Program-made: the position numbers and the translations under genes
Assembly (NCBI GenBank): GCA_049582065.1
Contig: JBAUTF010000317.1
Location: 1 to 11,300, forward strand
Direction: 5' to 3'
DNA: 11,300 nucleotides
Origin: DATKSS01 sp049582065
Lineage (GTDB): Bacteria; Chloroflexota; Dormibacteria; Dormibacterales; Dormibacteraceae
Shown here: piece by piece, positions 1 through 6,487 of the stretch
Layout of the letters: every line of letters starts with the position of its first letter
Position numbering within the stretch: the first letter of the stretch is position 1
The notes under the pieces: generated by a model
Databases searched by the model: none
What the model was told of the DNA's origin: nothing
What the model saw: the letters and a program-made list of their open reading frames with translations, nothing else

Positions 1-1
1 G

Positions 2-565
2 CTGGGCATCCGGCCCGAAGAGGTCGATGCCGTCGTGACGACCCACCTGCACTGGGACCATGCGGGCGGGTTGACGCGACGTGACGCCCACGGCGGCCTG
101 GAGCTGACCTTCAAGCGCGCGCGGCACTTCATCCAGCGAAGTGAATGGGATTTCGCGCTGCACCCCGATATACGCAGCAGCGCCGGCTACGTTACGGACG
201 ACTTCACGCCCCTGGCCGACGGAAACAAGCTTGTCGAGCTGCTGGACGGCGACGCGGAGGTCCTGCCGGGTGTTCACCTCAGGCATGTGGGCGGCCACAC
301 GCCGGGCAGCCAGATGCTGGTGCTTCGCTCGGGCGAGCTGGCGTGCGCTGTCACCGGCGACCTCGTATGCCAGACCCCGCACCTGAAGGTCCCGTGGAAC
401 ATGTCCGCGGACATCGAGCCGCTGCGCGTTTTCGAGCAGAAGGCCCGCCTGTTCGACGAGGCGGAGAAGCATCGATGGCTGCTGGTCTTGAGCCACGAGA
501 CCGACCAGCCTGCCGGGTATCTCGAAGAGGGCGGGCGCTGGCAGCCCGAGCCGCGGCTGGCTTGA
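2..565 (+). CDS. Metallo-beta-lactamase-fold hydrolase, 5' end missing
   Basis: The frame is open from base 2, so the true start lies before the window; the GTG at 35 falls inside a conserved strand (VDAVVTTHLHWDHAGG) and is not the start. Of the 187 residues visible, the metal-binding set of the superfamily is complete: H15, H17, D19 and H20 in HLHWDH, H99 in GGHTPGS, D120 in VTGDLV and H165 in LSHET. These bind a dinuclear metal centre, usually zinc, that activates water for hydrolysis. The spacing resembles the lactonase-like branch (AiiA relatives that open N-acyl-homoserine lactones), but the substrate cannot be read from the sequence. No membrane segment is visible. The stop overlaps the TTG start of the next gene (TTGA at 562-565), so the two are probably co-translated. 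The family is certain; the substrate is unknown. Confidence 0.9.
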   Translation: MGIRPEEVDAVVTTHLHWDHAGGLTRRDAHGGLELTFKRARHFIQRSEWDFALHPDIRSSAGYVTDDFTPLADGNKLVELLDGDAEVLPGVHLRHVGGHTPGSQMLVLRSGELACAVTGDLVCQTPHLKVPWNMSADIEPLRVFEQKARLFDEAEKHRWLLVLSHETDQPAGYLEEGGRWQPEPRLA

Positions 566-1410
566 AGCTGACCACCGCCGACGGGCGCAAGCTGACCTAC
601 CGCAAGCTGGGTCATGGGCTCGTCCTCATCTGCCACCCGGGCGGCCCCGGCTATTCATCGACGTATTTCGGCGACCTGGCCGGGCTCTGGGAGAGGTACA
701 CGCTCGTCATGGTCAACCCGCGCGGCACCGGCGCCTCAGACCGTCCCTCCGACTCAAAGGCGTACCGGATCGAGGACTACGTCGCGGACGTCGAGGAGCT
801 GCGCCGCCATCTCGGCCTCGACCGCGTCTTGCTGCTCGGTCACTCGCACGGCGGCGTCGTCGCCCAGGCGTACGCGGCCGAGCATCCAGGCCACGTCCGG
901 CGGCTCGTCCTCGCCTCGACGCTGGCGAGATTCGGACCGGAGAGCGAGGCGGCCATGCGCGAGGGCATGGACAAGAGGTCCAACCAGCCGTGGTACGCCG
1001 CCGCGGTTGCGGCCCTGGAAGCCGAGCAGGCAGGTGAGTTCGAAGCCGCCCAGCTGAACGATCTCCTGTTCAAAGAGCTGCCCCTGTACTTCGCGCATTA
1101 CGGCGCGGTCGAAGCGGGCTACCTCGACACGTTGAGAACGGAGCAGGTCAACCCCGATGCGCTGCGGCTCTTCAACCGCGAGATCTTCGAGACGTTCGAC
1201 CTGCGTGACCGGCTGCCGAACATCACCGCGCCCACCCTCGTGATCACGGGTGACGAGGACTTCATCTGCGGGCCGCTGTGCGCGTCGGAGATCTGCGCCG
1301 GCATCCCCGGCGCGCGCCAGGTCGTGGTCGGCGACTCAGGCCACTACCTCTTCGTCGAACAGCCGCAGGCCTTCCACGACGAGGTCGCCGGCTTCCTTTC
1401 GAGCCCTTAA
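562..1410 (+). CDS. Alpha/beta hydrolase, proline iminopeptidase-like
   Basis: A soluble 282-aa serine hydrolase. It shows the oxyanion motif HPGGPG (from H25), the nucleophile elbow GHSHGG with Ser95, the acid in GDEDF (probably D233) and the catalytic His261 in GDSGHYLF. HGGPG-like motifs and the cap region at about residues 120-205 are typical of proline iminopeptidases and related hydrolases of family S33; whether this is a peptidase, an esterase or another hydrolase cannot be decided. The frame is open upstream to 145, but that stretch lies inside the metallo-hydrolase gene, so I chose the TTG at 562. It overlaps the upstream stop by three bases and gives MKLTTADGRKLTYRKLG, a normal first strand. 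I see no clear ribosome binding site, which fits translational coupling. A CTG at 568 is a less likely start. Confidence 0.87.
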   Translation: MKLTTADGRKLTYRKLGHGLVLICHPGGPGYSSTYFGDLAGLWERYTLVMVNPRGTGASDRPSDSKAYRIEDYVADVEELRRHLGLDRVLLLGHSHGGVVAQAYAAEHPGHVRRLVLASTLARFGPESEAAMREGMDKRSNQPWYAAAVAALEAEQAGEFEAAQLNDLLFKELPLYFAHYGAVEAGYLDTLRTEQVNPDALRLFNREIFETFDLRDRLPNITAPTLVITGDEDFICGPLCASEICAGIPGARQVVVGDSGHYLFVEQPQAFHDEVAGFLSSP

Positions 1411-1418
1411 CAGGCTGG

Positions 1419-1436
1419 GCTGAATCCGGGTTCAGC
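1419..1436. promoter_or_regulatory. 18-bp near-palindrome, possible LexA-type operator or weak terminator
   Basis: GCTGAATCCGGGTTCAGC is a palindrome with a single mismatched pair (T1425 against G1430). Its core GAAT-CCGG-GTTC differs by one base from the GAAC-N4-GTTC LexA/DinR box of Gram-positive bacteria. It ends 18 bases before the comM GTG, where an operator would act on the comM-dprA transcript. As RNA it would fold into a 6-bp hairpin just after the upstream hydrolase, but no run of T follows, so it makes a poor intrinsic terminator. The operator reading is inference. Confidence 0.35.
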
Positions 1437-1454
1437 GTCCTCTAGCGTCAGCGC

Positions 1455-2966
1455 GTGTTCGCCGCAGTCGACTCATGCCTTTTGGTCGGGCTCGAAGCCA
1501 GGCGCGTCGAGGTCCAGGCGGACATCGCCAACGGGGAGGTGAAGTTCTCCCTGGTCGGGCTGGCCGCCACCTCCGTCAAAGAGGCCCGGGAGAGGGTCCG
1601 CTCGGCGATCAAGAACAGCGGCCTCGAGTTTCCCACGCGCCGTCTGACGGTGAACCTCGCGCCTGCCGAGCTGCGTAAGGAAGGCACCGCGCTCGATCTT
1701 CCGATCGCGGTTGCCATAGCCCTGGCGAGGGCGGACAAGCCGCCGCCGGAGCGTTCGGTTTTCCTCGGCGAGCTGGCGCTCGACGGCGCGGTCAGGCATG
1801 TCGACGGGGTACTGGTCGCGGCTAGGGGCGCGCACAGGCTGGGATATGTCCGGATGTTTGTGCCGTCGGTCGACGCCGCCGAGGCGGCTCTGGTCGACGG
1901 CATCGAGGTCATCCCGTGCACGTCGCTCGCAGGCGTGGTCGGCCACCTGGTCGGAGGCGACTCGATCGCGCCTGAGCCTCGCGGGACTGACCACGAGCCT
2001 CCCGCGTGCGAACCTCCCGAACAGGACCTGGCCGAGGTCCACGGCCAGGAAGAGGCCAAGCGCACGCTCGAGTTGTCCGCCGCCGGCGGCCACCACCTGC
2101 TGCTCAGCGGGCCACCGGGGGCGGGCAAGACGATGCTGGCCCGCTGCCTGCCGGGAATCCTGCCGCCTCTCGACCTGGGTGAGGCGATCGAGGTCGCGCA
2201 GGTGCGAAGCCTGCTGGGCGAGCTGCCGCGTGACCGGCCTCTCCACCGGGCACGCCCATTTCGGGCGCCCCACCACGGGGTGTCGGCGGCGGGGCTCATC
2301 GGCGGCGGCAGCGGCGTCGCCGCGCCCGGAGAGATCAGCCGAGCTCATCACGGAGTCCTGTTCCTGGATGAGCTCGCCGAGTTCCAGGTCCCCGTCCTGC
2401 AAGCGTTGCGCCAGCCCCTGGAGACCGGGCGGGTGGTGATCACCCGCTCGGCCGGGTCGGTCGTGTACCCGGCGCGCTTCACCCTGGTTGCCGCGACGAA
2501 CCCCTGCCCATGCGGCTGGGCCGGCGACAGCGTGCATGGCTGCCGCTGCACGCCAGCGTCGGTCCACTCCTACCGCAGAAGGCTGTCGGGGCCGTTGCTC
2601 GACCGCATCGATTTGCAGGTCGAGGTGAGAAGGGTCAGGATCGAGACGCTCGCATCGGAGCCGCGCGGGGAATCGTCCAACGTGGTCCGACAGCGCGTGA
2701 TCGCCGCCCGGCAGCGGCAGTTCGAGCGCCAGGGTTGCCTCAACGCCCAGCTCAGGCCGGTGCGCCTCCGCCAGCTCGCCGGGCTGTCCACCGCGTCGCG
2801 GCTCACCCTCGAACGTTGGGCGGAACAGCGCGGCCTGACGGCGCGCGGATTTCACCGAGCCTGGCGGGTCGCGCGCACGTCGGCCGACCTCGACGGCTCG
2901 GAGCAGATCGATGTGGCGCACGTGCTCGAAGCCCTCGGATACCGGTTGCAAGACGTTGCCGCCTGA
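1455..2966 (+). CDS. comM: ComM/YifB family AAA+ ATPase (Mg chelatase-like)
   Basis: A 503-aa protein, the usual length for ComM, a hexameric helicase that drives branch migration during integration of transforming DNA. The N-terminal ~190 residues form the family-specific fold (VGLEARRVEVQADI, then VNLAPAELRKEGTALDLPIA). The AAA+ domain has Walker A GPPGAGKT at 219-226, the FRAPHH segment, Walker B VLFLDE with D305 and E306, and the NPCPCG motif. The C-terminal Mg-chelatase-like domain ends at RLQDVAA. The start is the GTG at 1455, which gives MFAAVDSCLLVGLEA; no ATG precedes it in frame and no Shine-Dalgarno sequence is visible in the 44-base gap, so initiation may be weak or leaderless. 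The dprA frame overlaps its 3' end. Orthologues are common in bacteria not known to be competent, so the gene alone does not prove natural transformation. Confidence 0.96.
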   Translation: MFAAVDSCLLVGLEARRVEVQADIANGEVKFSLVGLAATSVKEARERVRSAIKNSGLEFPTRRLTVNLAPAELRKEGTALDLPIAVAIALARADKPPPERSVFLGELALDGAVRHVDGVLVAARGAHRLGYVRMFVPSVDAAEAALVDGIEVIPCTSLAGVVGHLVGGDSIAPEPRGTDHEPPACEPPEQDLAEVHGQEEAKRTLELSAAGGHHLLLSGPPGAGKTMLARCLPGILPPLDLGEAIEVAQVRSLLGELPRDRPLHRARPFRAPHHGVSAAGLIGGGSGVAAPGEISRAHHGVLFLDELAEFQVPVLQALRQPLETGRVVITRSAGSVVYPARFTLVAATNPCPCGWAGDSVHGCRCTPASVHSYRRRLSGPLLDRIDLQVEVRRVRIETLASEPRGESSNVVRQRVIAARQRQFERQGCLNAQLRPVRLRQLAGLSTASRLTLERWAEQRGLTARGFHRAWRVARTSADLDGSEQIDVAHVLEALGYRLQDVAA

Positions 2967-3810
2967 GACCTCTGAGGCCACCGGTCCGCTGCGTACAAGG
3001 GGACGCTGGCCGCCACCTGACGGGCCGCGCGTGGCGATCGTCGGCTCGAGGCGCCCCTCACCTTACGGGGAGGCCGTCGCGGAGCAGCTTGGCATCGACC
3101 TGGCCCGGGCCGGCGTGGTCGTGGTCAGCGGCCTGGCCCTCGGCGTCGATTCGGCCGCCCACCGGGGAGCCCTCCAGGGCGGTGGAACGACCATCGCCGT
3201 GATGGGCACCGGCGTGGACCTCGTCTACCCGGCAGCCAACAGCCGGCTCGCTGAGGAGATCCTCGGCGCGGGAGGAGCGCTTGTCAGCCAGTTCCCCGAC
3301 GGCACCGAGCCGCGGCGGCACAACTTCCCCGCGCGCAATGTGACCATGGCGGCGCTCTCCGACGGAGTGGTGGTCGTCGAGGCGGCGCATGGGTCGGGCG
3401 CGCTCATCACGGCCGAGGCCGCGCTTGATCTACATAAAGAGGTGATGGCGGTCCCGGGCAGCGTCTTCTCTCCGCTCTCCATCGGCACGCACGGACTGAT
3501 ACGTGACGGGGCGGCGCTGGTGCAAAACGCGCGCGACGTCCTGGCCGCGCTCGGCTTTGGCGGCGAGGTGCTCGACGACCCTCTGGCCACGCCTGGCCGC
3601 CTAGGTTTCGCCCTTCCAAATGAGCGCGACGGGATCCTTGCTCACCTCTCCGACGTCCTCGCGCTGAGCGCGGCCGAAATCGCCCGCAAGCTGCAAATTC
3701 CGGTCGCAGAGGCGCTCGGCCGGCTCACCGCCCTCGAGCTCGACGGCGCTGTGCGCCGTCACCAGGACGGGTACCTAAGGGCATTGCGCCGCGGGAAACA
3801 ACGAGCGTAG
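2911..3810 (+). CDS. dprA: DNA-processing protein DprA, short N-terminus
   Basis: DprA protects incoming single-stranded DNA and loads RecA during transformation. The Rossmann-like core is complete: VAIVGSR (41-47), SGLALGVDSAAH (73-84), then the GTGVDLVYPAAN segment and the FPARN motif. A winged-helix domain covers the last ~60 residues and ends in GYLRALRR. The usual N-terminal SAM/HhH-like domain is missing: only about 40 residues precede VAIVGSR, against 80-110 in typical DprA. The ATG at 2911 has a good ribosome site (GGAG at 2900-2903, spacing 7) but overlaps comM by 56 bases, and its first ~15 residues look like an out-of-frame copy of the comM end. The TTG at 2956 (284 aa, 11-base overlap) is a reasonable alternative. 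The family is certain; the start is not. Confidence 0.92.
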   Translation: MWRTCSKPSDTGCKTLPPETSEATGPLRTRGRWPPPDGPRVAIVGSRRPSPYGEAVAEQLGIDLARAGVVVVSGLALGVDSAAHRGALQGGGTTIAVMGTGVDLVYPAANSRLAEEILGAGGALVSQFPDGTEPRRHNFPARNVTMAALSDGVVVVEAAHGSGALITAEAALDLHKEVMAVPGSVFSPLSIGTHGLIRDGAALVQNARDVLAALGFGGEVLDDPLATPGRLGFALPNERDGILAHLSDVLALSAAEIARKLQIPVAEALGRLTALELDGAVRRHQDGYLRALRRGKQRA

Positions 3811-3872
3811 GATGCCCGCCTCAGCAGGGGCGGTTGGGATTAAACCGACCCGGGTGGGAATAAAGAGGAGCT

Positions 3873-6146
3873 GTGTCAGAAGGGCTGATCATCGTCGAGT
3901 CGCCGGCCAAGGCAAGGACCTTGAAGCGGTTTCTGGGTGACCGTTTCGACGTCCGCGCCTCCATGGGCCACGTCCGCGACCTGCCTGGAAACGAGATGGC
4001 CGTGGACGTGGACGCCGGGTTCAAGCCTCACTACGAGGTGGTCGAGAGCCGCCGCAAGACGATCACCGAGCTGAAGGCCGCCGCCAAGGGAGAACAGGAG
4101 GTGATCCTCGCCTCCGACCCCGACCGCGAAGGCGAGGCCATTGCCTGGCACCTTGCCGAGGTGCTCCACCTCCGGGACCCCAAGCGGATCGAGTTCCACG
4201 AGATCACCGCGGACGCCGTGAGGCGCGCGTTGGAGTCCCCGCGCGACATCGACATGAGGCTGGTCAACGCACAGCAAGCCCGCCGCGTCGTCGACCGCCT
4301 GGTGGGCTATCGGTTGAGCCCCTTCTTGTGGAGCAAGGTCCAGAAGGGAATCGGGGCCGGCCGGGTGTCCTCGGTCGCGCTCCGGCTGGTGTGCGACCGG
4401 GAAGACGAGATCCGCAAGTTCGTCGCGGTCGAGACTTGGACGATAGACGCCGAACTGTCCAAGAAGGGCGAGGAGCAGCGCTTCTTGGCCCGGCTCAACC
4501 GCCCGGTGGCCGCGCCGTCGGCAGGCGAGGACGTCAAGTTCGAGGTCCGGACCGAGGCCGAGGCGCAGGACATCGTGCGCCGGCTCGAGGGCGCCGACTA
4601 CAGGGTGGTTGGGGTCGAGAAAAAGCGCCGCACCAAGAGCTCAAACCCTCCGTACATCACCTCGACCCTGCAGCAGGACGCGTCCAGCCGGTTGCGGATG
4701 CGGCCGCGCCAGGCGATGCGGATCGCCCAGCAGCTGTATGAAGGAATCGAGCTCGGCGCCGAAGGGTCGACCGGTCTGATCACCTACATGCGAACCGACT
4801 CGTCTCGCATCTCCGCCGAGGCGGAGACGAAGGTCAACGGTTGGATCAAGGCCCAGCATGGGGAGAAGTACCTCGGCACCTCCCGCACCGCCAAGTCGAC
4901 GCCGGGCGCCCAGGATGCGCACGAAGCGATCCGGCCCACGGACGTCAACCGAACGCCGGATTCGATCAAGCAATACCTCAGCGCCGACCAGCTCAAGCTT
5001 TACGAGCTGATCTGGCGCCGTTTCGTCTCCAGTCGCATGGCGCCCGCCGTCTACGACCAGACGCAGGCCGAGATCGAAGGCGGCGATTACGTGTTCCGGG
5101 CCAACGGCTCCGTCCTGGCGTTCGACGGCTTCTACAAGGTGTGGCCACGCGAGGAGAACGGCGAGAACGAGCTTCCCGAACTAAGCGGCGGGGAGGTCCT
5201 CGACTACCACGGTCTCAAGCCCGAGCAGCATTTCAGCCAGCCGCCGCCGAGGTATTCGGAAGCGACGTTGATCAGGGAGCTCGAGCAGCGCGGCATCGGG
5301 CGACCGTCGACGTACGCGCCGATCGTCGAGACGATCAAGGACCACGGCTACGTCGAGCTGAAGGAGCGGAGGCTGCACCCGACCAAGATCGGCGAGGCGG
5401 TCAACTCGATCATGGTCGACCACTTCAAGGTCATCTCCGACGACGAATACACCGCGACGCTCGAAAAGCGCCTGGACGAGGTCGAGCAGGGGAACCAGGA
5501 ATGGGTCCCCGTGGTCAGCGATTTCTACGGGCCGCTGCAGCAGATGCTCACAGCCGCGGAGGAGGCAACGCCGGCGGACACCGACGAGGTCTGCCCTCTG
5601 TGCAATGAGGGCCACCTGGTCCGGAAGGCCAGCCGCTACGGGCCGTTCATGGGCTGCTCGCGCTATCCCAAGTGCAAGTTCCGCCGCGCTCTCACCCCAG
5701 ACGGCGAGCCCCCGCAGCCGAAGCTGCTCGAAGAGATGTGCCCCGAATGCGGCAAGCCGCTGCAGCTGCGCACCGGACGGTATGGCGATTTCGTCGGCTG
5801 CAGCGGGTACCCCGAGTGCAAGTACATCAAGCGTGACGCGGCCCAAGGCGAGTCCAAGCCCACCGGCGAGAAATGCCCCCAGTGCGGGGAAGGCCAGCTC
5901 GTCGAGAGGACCGGCCGGTATGGGCCTTTCATCGCATGCTCGCGGTATCCCGAGTGCAAGTACAGGACCAACCTGGGCAAGGACGGCAAGCCGACCGCCG
6001 GGCCGAAAGTGCTGGATGAGCCATGTCCGGTCTGCGGCAAGCCCCTGGTGGAGCGGCGCGGAAGGTACGGGCTGTTCAAGTCCTGCTCCGACTATCCGAA
6101 ATGCCCAGGGCCGAAGGGCGTCAAGAAAGTCGAAGCCGCCTCATAG
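3873..6146 (+). CDS. topA: DNA topoisomerase I (type IA)
   Basis: TopA relaxes negative supercoils by cutting one strand and passing the other through the gap. The 757 aa are full length. The TOPRIM domain at the N-terminus has E9 in VESPAKA and DPDREGE with D82, D84 and E86, which bind Mg2+. The catalytic tyrosine is Y305 in LITYMRTDSSRIS. The C-terminus carries four tandem tetracysteine zinc ribbons (C574-C601, C623-C649, C668-C695, C718-C744), each of the CPxC...CSxYPxC type, and ends in a lysine-rich tail. The start is the GTG at 3873, giving MSEGLIIVESPAKA; a purine-rich AGAGGAG ends only 2 bases before it, closer than ideal. The 62-base gap after dprA holds two weak 5-bp stems (3816/3833 and 3831/3847) and no convincing promoter, so topA is probably transcribed with dprA. 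Confidence 0.98.
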   Translation: MSEGLIIVESPAKARTLKRFLGDRFDVRASMGHVRDLPGNEMAVDVDAGFKPHYEVVESRRKTITELKAAAKGEQEVILASDPDREGEAIAWHLAEVLHLRDPKRIEFHEITADAVRRALESPRDIDMRLVNAQQARRVVDRLVGYRLSPFLWSKVQKGIGAGRVSSVALRLVCDREDEIRKFVAVETWTIDAELSKKGEEQRFLARLNRPVAAPSAGEDVKFEVRTEAEAQDIVRRLEGADYRVVGVEKKRRTKSSNPPYITSTLQQDASSRLRMRPRQAMRIAQQLYEGIELGAEGSTGLITYMRTDSSRISAEAETKVNGWIKAQHGEKYLGTSRTAKSTPGAQDAHEAIRPTDVNRTPDSIKQYLSADQLKLYELIWRRFVSSRMAPAVYDQTQAEIEGGDYVFRANGSVLAFDGFYKVWPREENGENELPELSGGEVLDYHGLKPEQHFSQPPPRYSEATLIRELEQRGIGRPSTYAPIVETIKDHGYVELKERRLHPTKIGEAVNSIMVDHFKVISDDEYTATLEKRLDEVEQGNQEWVPVVSDFYGPLQQMLTAAEEATPADTDEVCPLCNEGHLVRKASRYGPFMGCSRYPKCKFRRALTPDGEPPQPKLLEEMCPECGKPLQLRTGRYGDFVGCSGYPECKYIKRDAAQGESKPTGEKCPQCGEGQLVERTGRYGPFIACSRYPECKYRTNLGKDGKPTAGPKVLDEPCPVCGKPLVERRGRYGLFKSCSDYPKCPGPKGVKKVEAAS

Positions 6147-6170
6147 GCGCCTGCCTGCTCGGGTTTGATT

Positions 6171-6193
6171 GGAGCCGGCGATGACCCGGCTCT
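6171..6193 (+). terminator. Hairpin after topA, terminator-like without a U-tract
   Basis: GAGCCGG (6172-6178) pairs perfectly with CCGGCTC (6186-6192) around a 7-base loop; a G-U pair could be added outside. It begins 25 bases after the topA stop, a normal place for a terminator. Only TCGGTGTT follows, with no T run, so it would be a U-less terminator of the kind described in high-GC bacteria, or a structure around the start of the small reading frame whose ATG (6181) lies in its loop. Confidence 0.45.
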
Positions 6194-6270
6194 CGGTGTT
6201 GGCAGCGGCGACGCTGCTGACGGAACCTGTAGGTCACCGCGACCGCACCGGCCGTGTCACAGAAGGGTGA
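6181..6270 (+). CDS. Possible 29-aa small protein (uncertain)
   Basis: A short reading frame opens with ATG at 6181 and ends with TGA at 6268-6270. GGAG at 6171-6174 lies 6 bases before the ATG, a near-ideal ribosome site. The peptide starts with a moderately hydrophobic stretch (TRLSVLAAATLL) and continues with a charged part (EPVGHRDRTGRVTEG). I recognise no family. The first 13 codons have the G/C-rich third positions of the neighbouring genes; after that the bias weakens. Site and ATG both lie in the hairpin 6171-6193, so initiation could be structure-controlled, or the frame may be a chance opening in a spacer. It might also be the worn remnant of a longer gene. I rate it as more likely non-coding than coding. 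Confidence 0.25.
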   Translation: MTRLSVLAAATLLTEPVGHRDRTGRVTEG

Positions 6271-6321
6271 GTGCGCCGGCCGCTTTCCCGGCGGTCTCTG
6301 ATTAGCCTCGCCGACGCTGGG
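6194..6321. other. Spacer between topA and the rpsB promoter, with two further hairpins
   Basis: Besides the small reading frame, this stretch holds a stem GCAGCG (6202-6207)/CGCTGC (6212-6217) closed by a GCGA loop of the stable GNRA type, and a stem CGCCGG (6274-6279)/CCGGCG (6288-6293) with an 8-base loop, followed by GTCTCTGATTA. Either could add to termination of the topA transcript. I see no tRNA, no recognisable riboswitch and no gene on the minus strand. Confidence 0.4.
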
Positions 6322-6327
6322 TATACT
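6299..6327 (+). promoter_or_regulatory. Probable rpsB promoter
   Basis: TATACT (6322-6327) matches the housekeeping -10 consensus TATAAT at five of six positions and stands out in a GC-rich region. The hexamer at 17-base spacing, TGATTA (6299-6304), is a poor -35. Transcription would start near G6334, giving a leader of about 150 bases before rpsB. The preceding hairpins and the following ribosomal-protein cluster support a promoter here. Confidence 0.6.
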
Positions 6328-6335
6328 CCTGGGGC

Positions 6336-6487
6336 CAGTCCTTCACGACTGAGTTAGCACGCCCGGGGCAACACCCCTGTCCTTGTCACCCCACGAGACC
6401 AGCCGTCTCGCAGGGACCCCGACAGTCATGTCGGGAGGAGGTACAAGGCCGGAACCGGGCGGAAGTGCAACAGGGAGGCAATCGAAC
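6336..6487 (+). ncRNA. Structured 5' leader of rpsB (three-way junction)
   Basis: Base pairing found by eye: CAGTC (6336-6340)/GACTG (6347-6351); GGGG (6365-6368)/CCCC (6374-6377); a closing helix CCTTGT (6381-6386)/ACAAGG (6443-6448), continued after one bulged base by ACC (6388-6390)/GGT (6440-6442); and inside it two perfect hairpins, CGAGAC (6394-6399)/GTCTCG (6405-6410) and CCCGACA (6418-6424)/TGTCGGG (6429-6435). Together the last three make a three-way junction. Its closing helix covers part of a strong AGGAGGT (6436-6442) that is not next to any start codon; the rpsB site GGGAGG (6473-6478) is downstream. The likely role is autoregulation by S2, as known for the differently built E. 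coli rpsB leader. I cannot assign it to a named RNA family. Confidence 0.5.

Noticed and set aside
145..561. Upstream extension of the alpha/beta hydrolase frame
   Set aside because: It lies out of frame inside the metallo-hydrolase gene and encodes Arg/Gly/Ala-rich sequence unlike any hydrolase N-terminus.
1473..2981. A 502-codon open frame on the minus strand opposite comM
   Set aside because: It mirrors the whole of a clear ComM gene. Long antisense frames are expected at this GC content, and its product shows no recognisable domain.
3834..3864. TTGGGA and AATAAA as a topA promoter
   Set aside because: The -10-like element overlaps the topA ribosome site, so transcription would start after it; the 19-base spacing is also poor.
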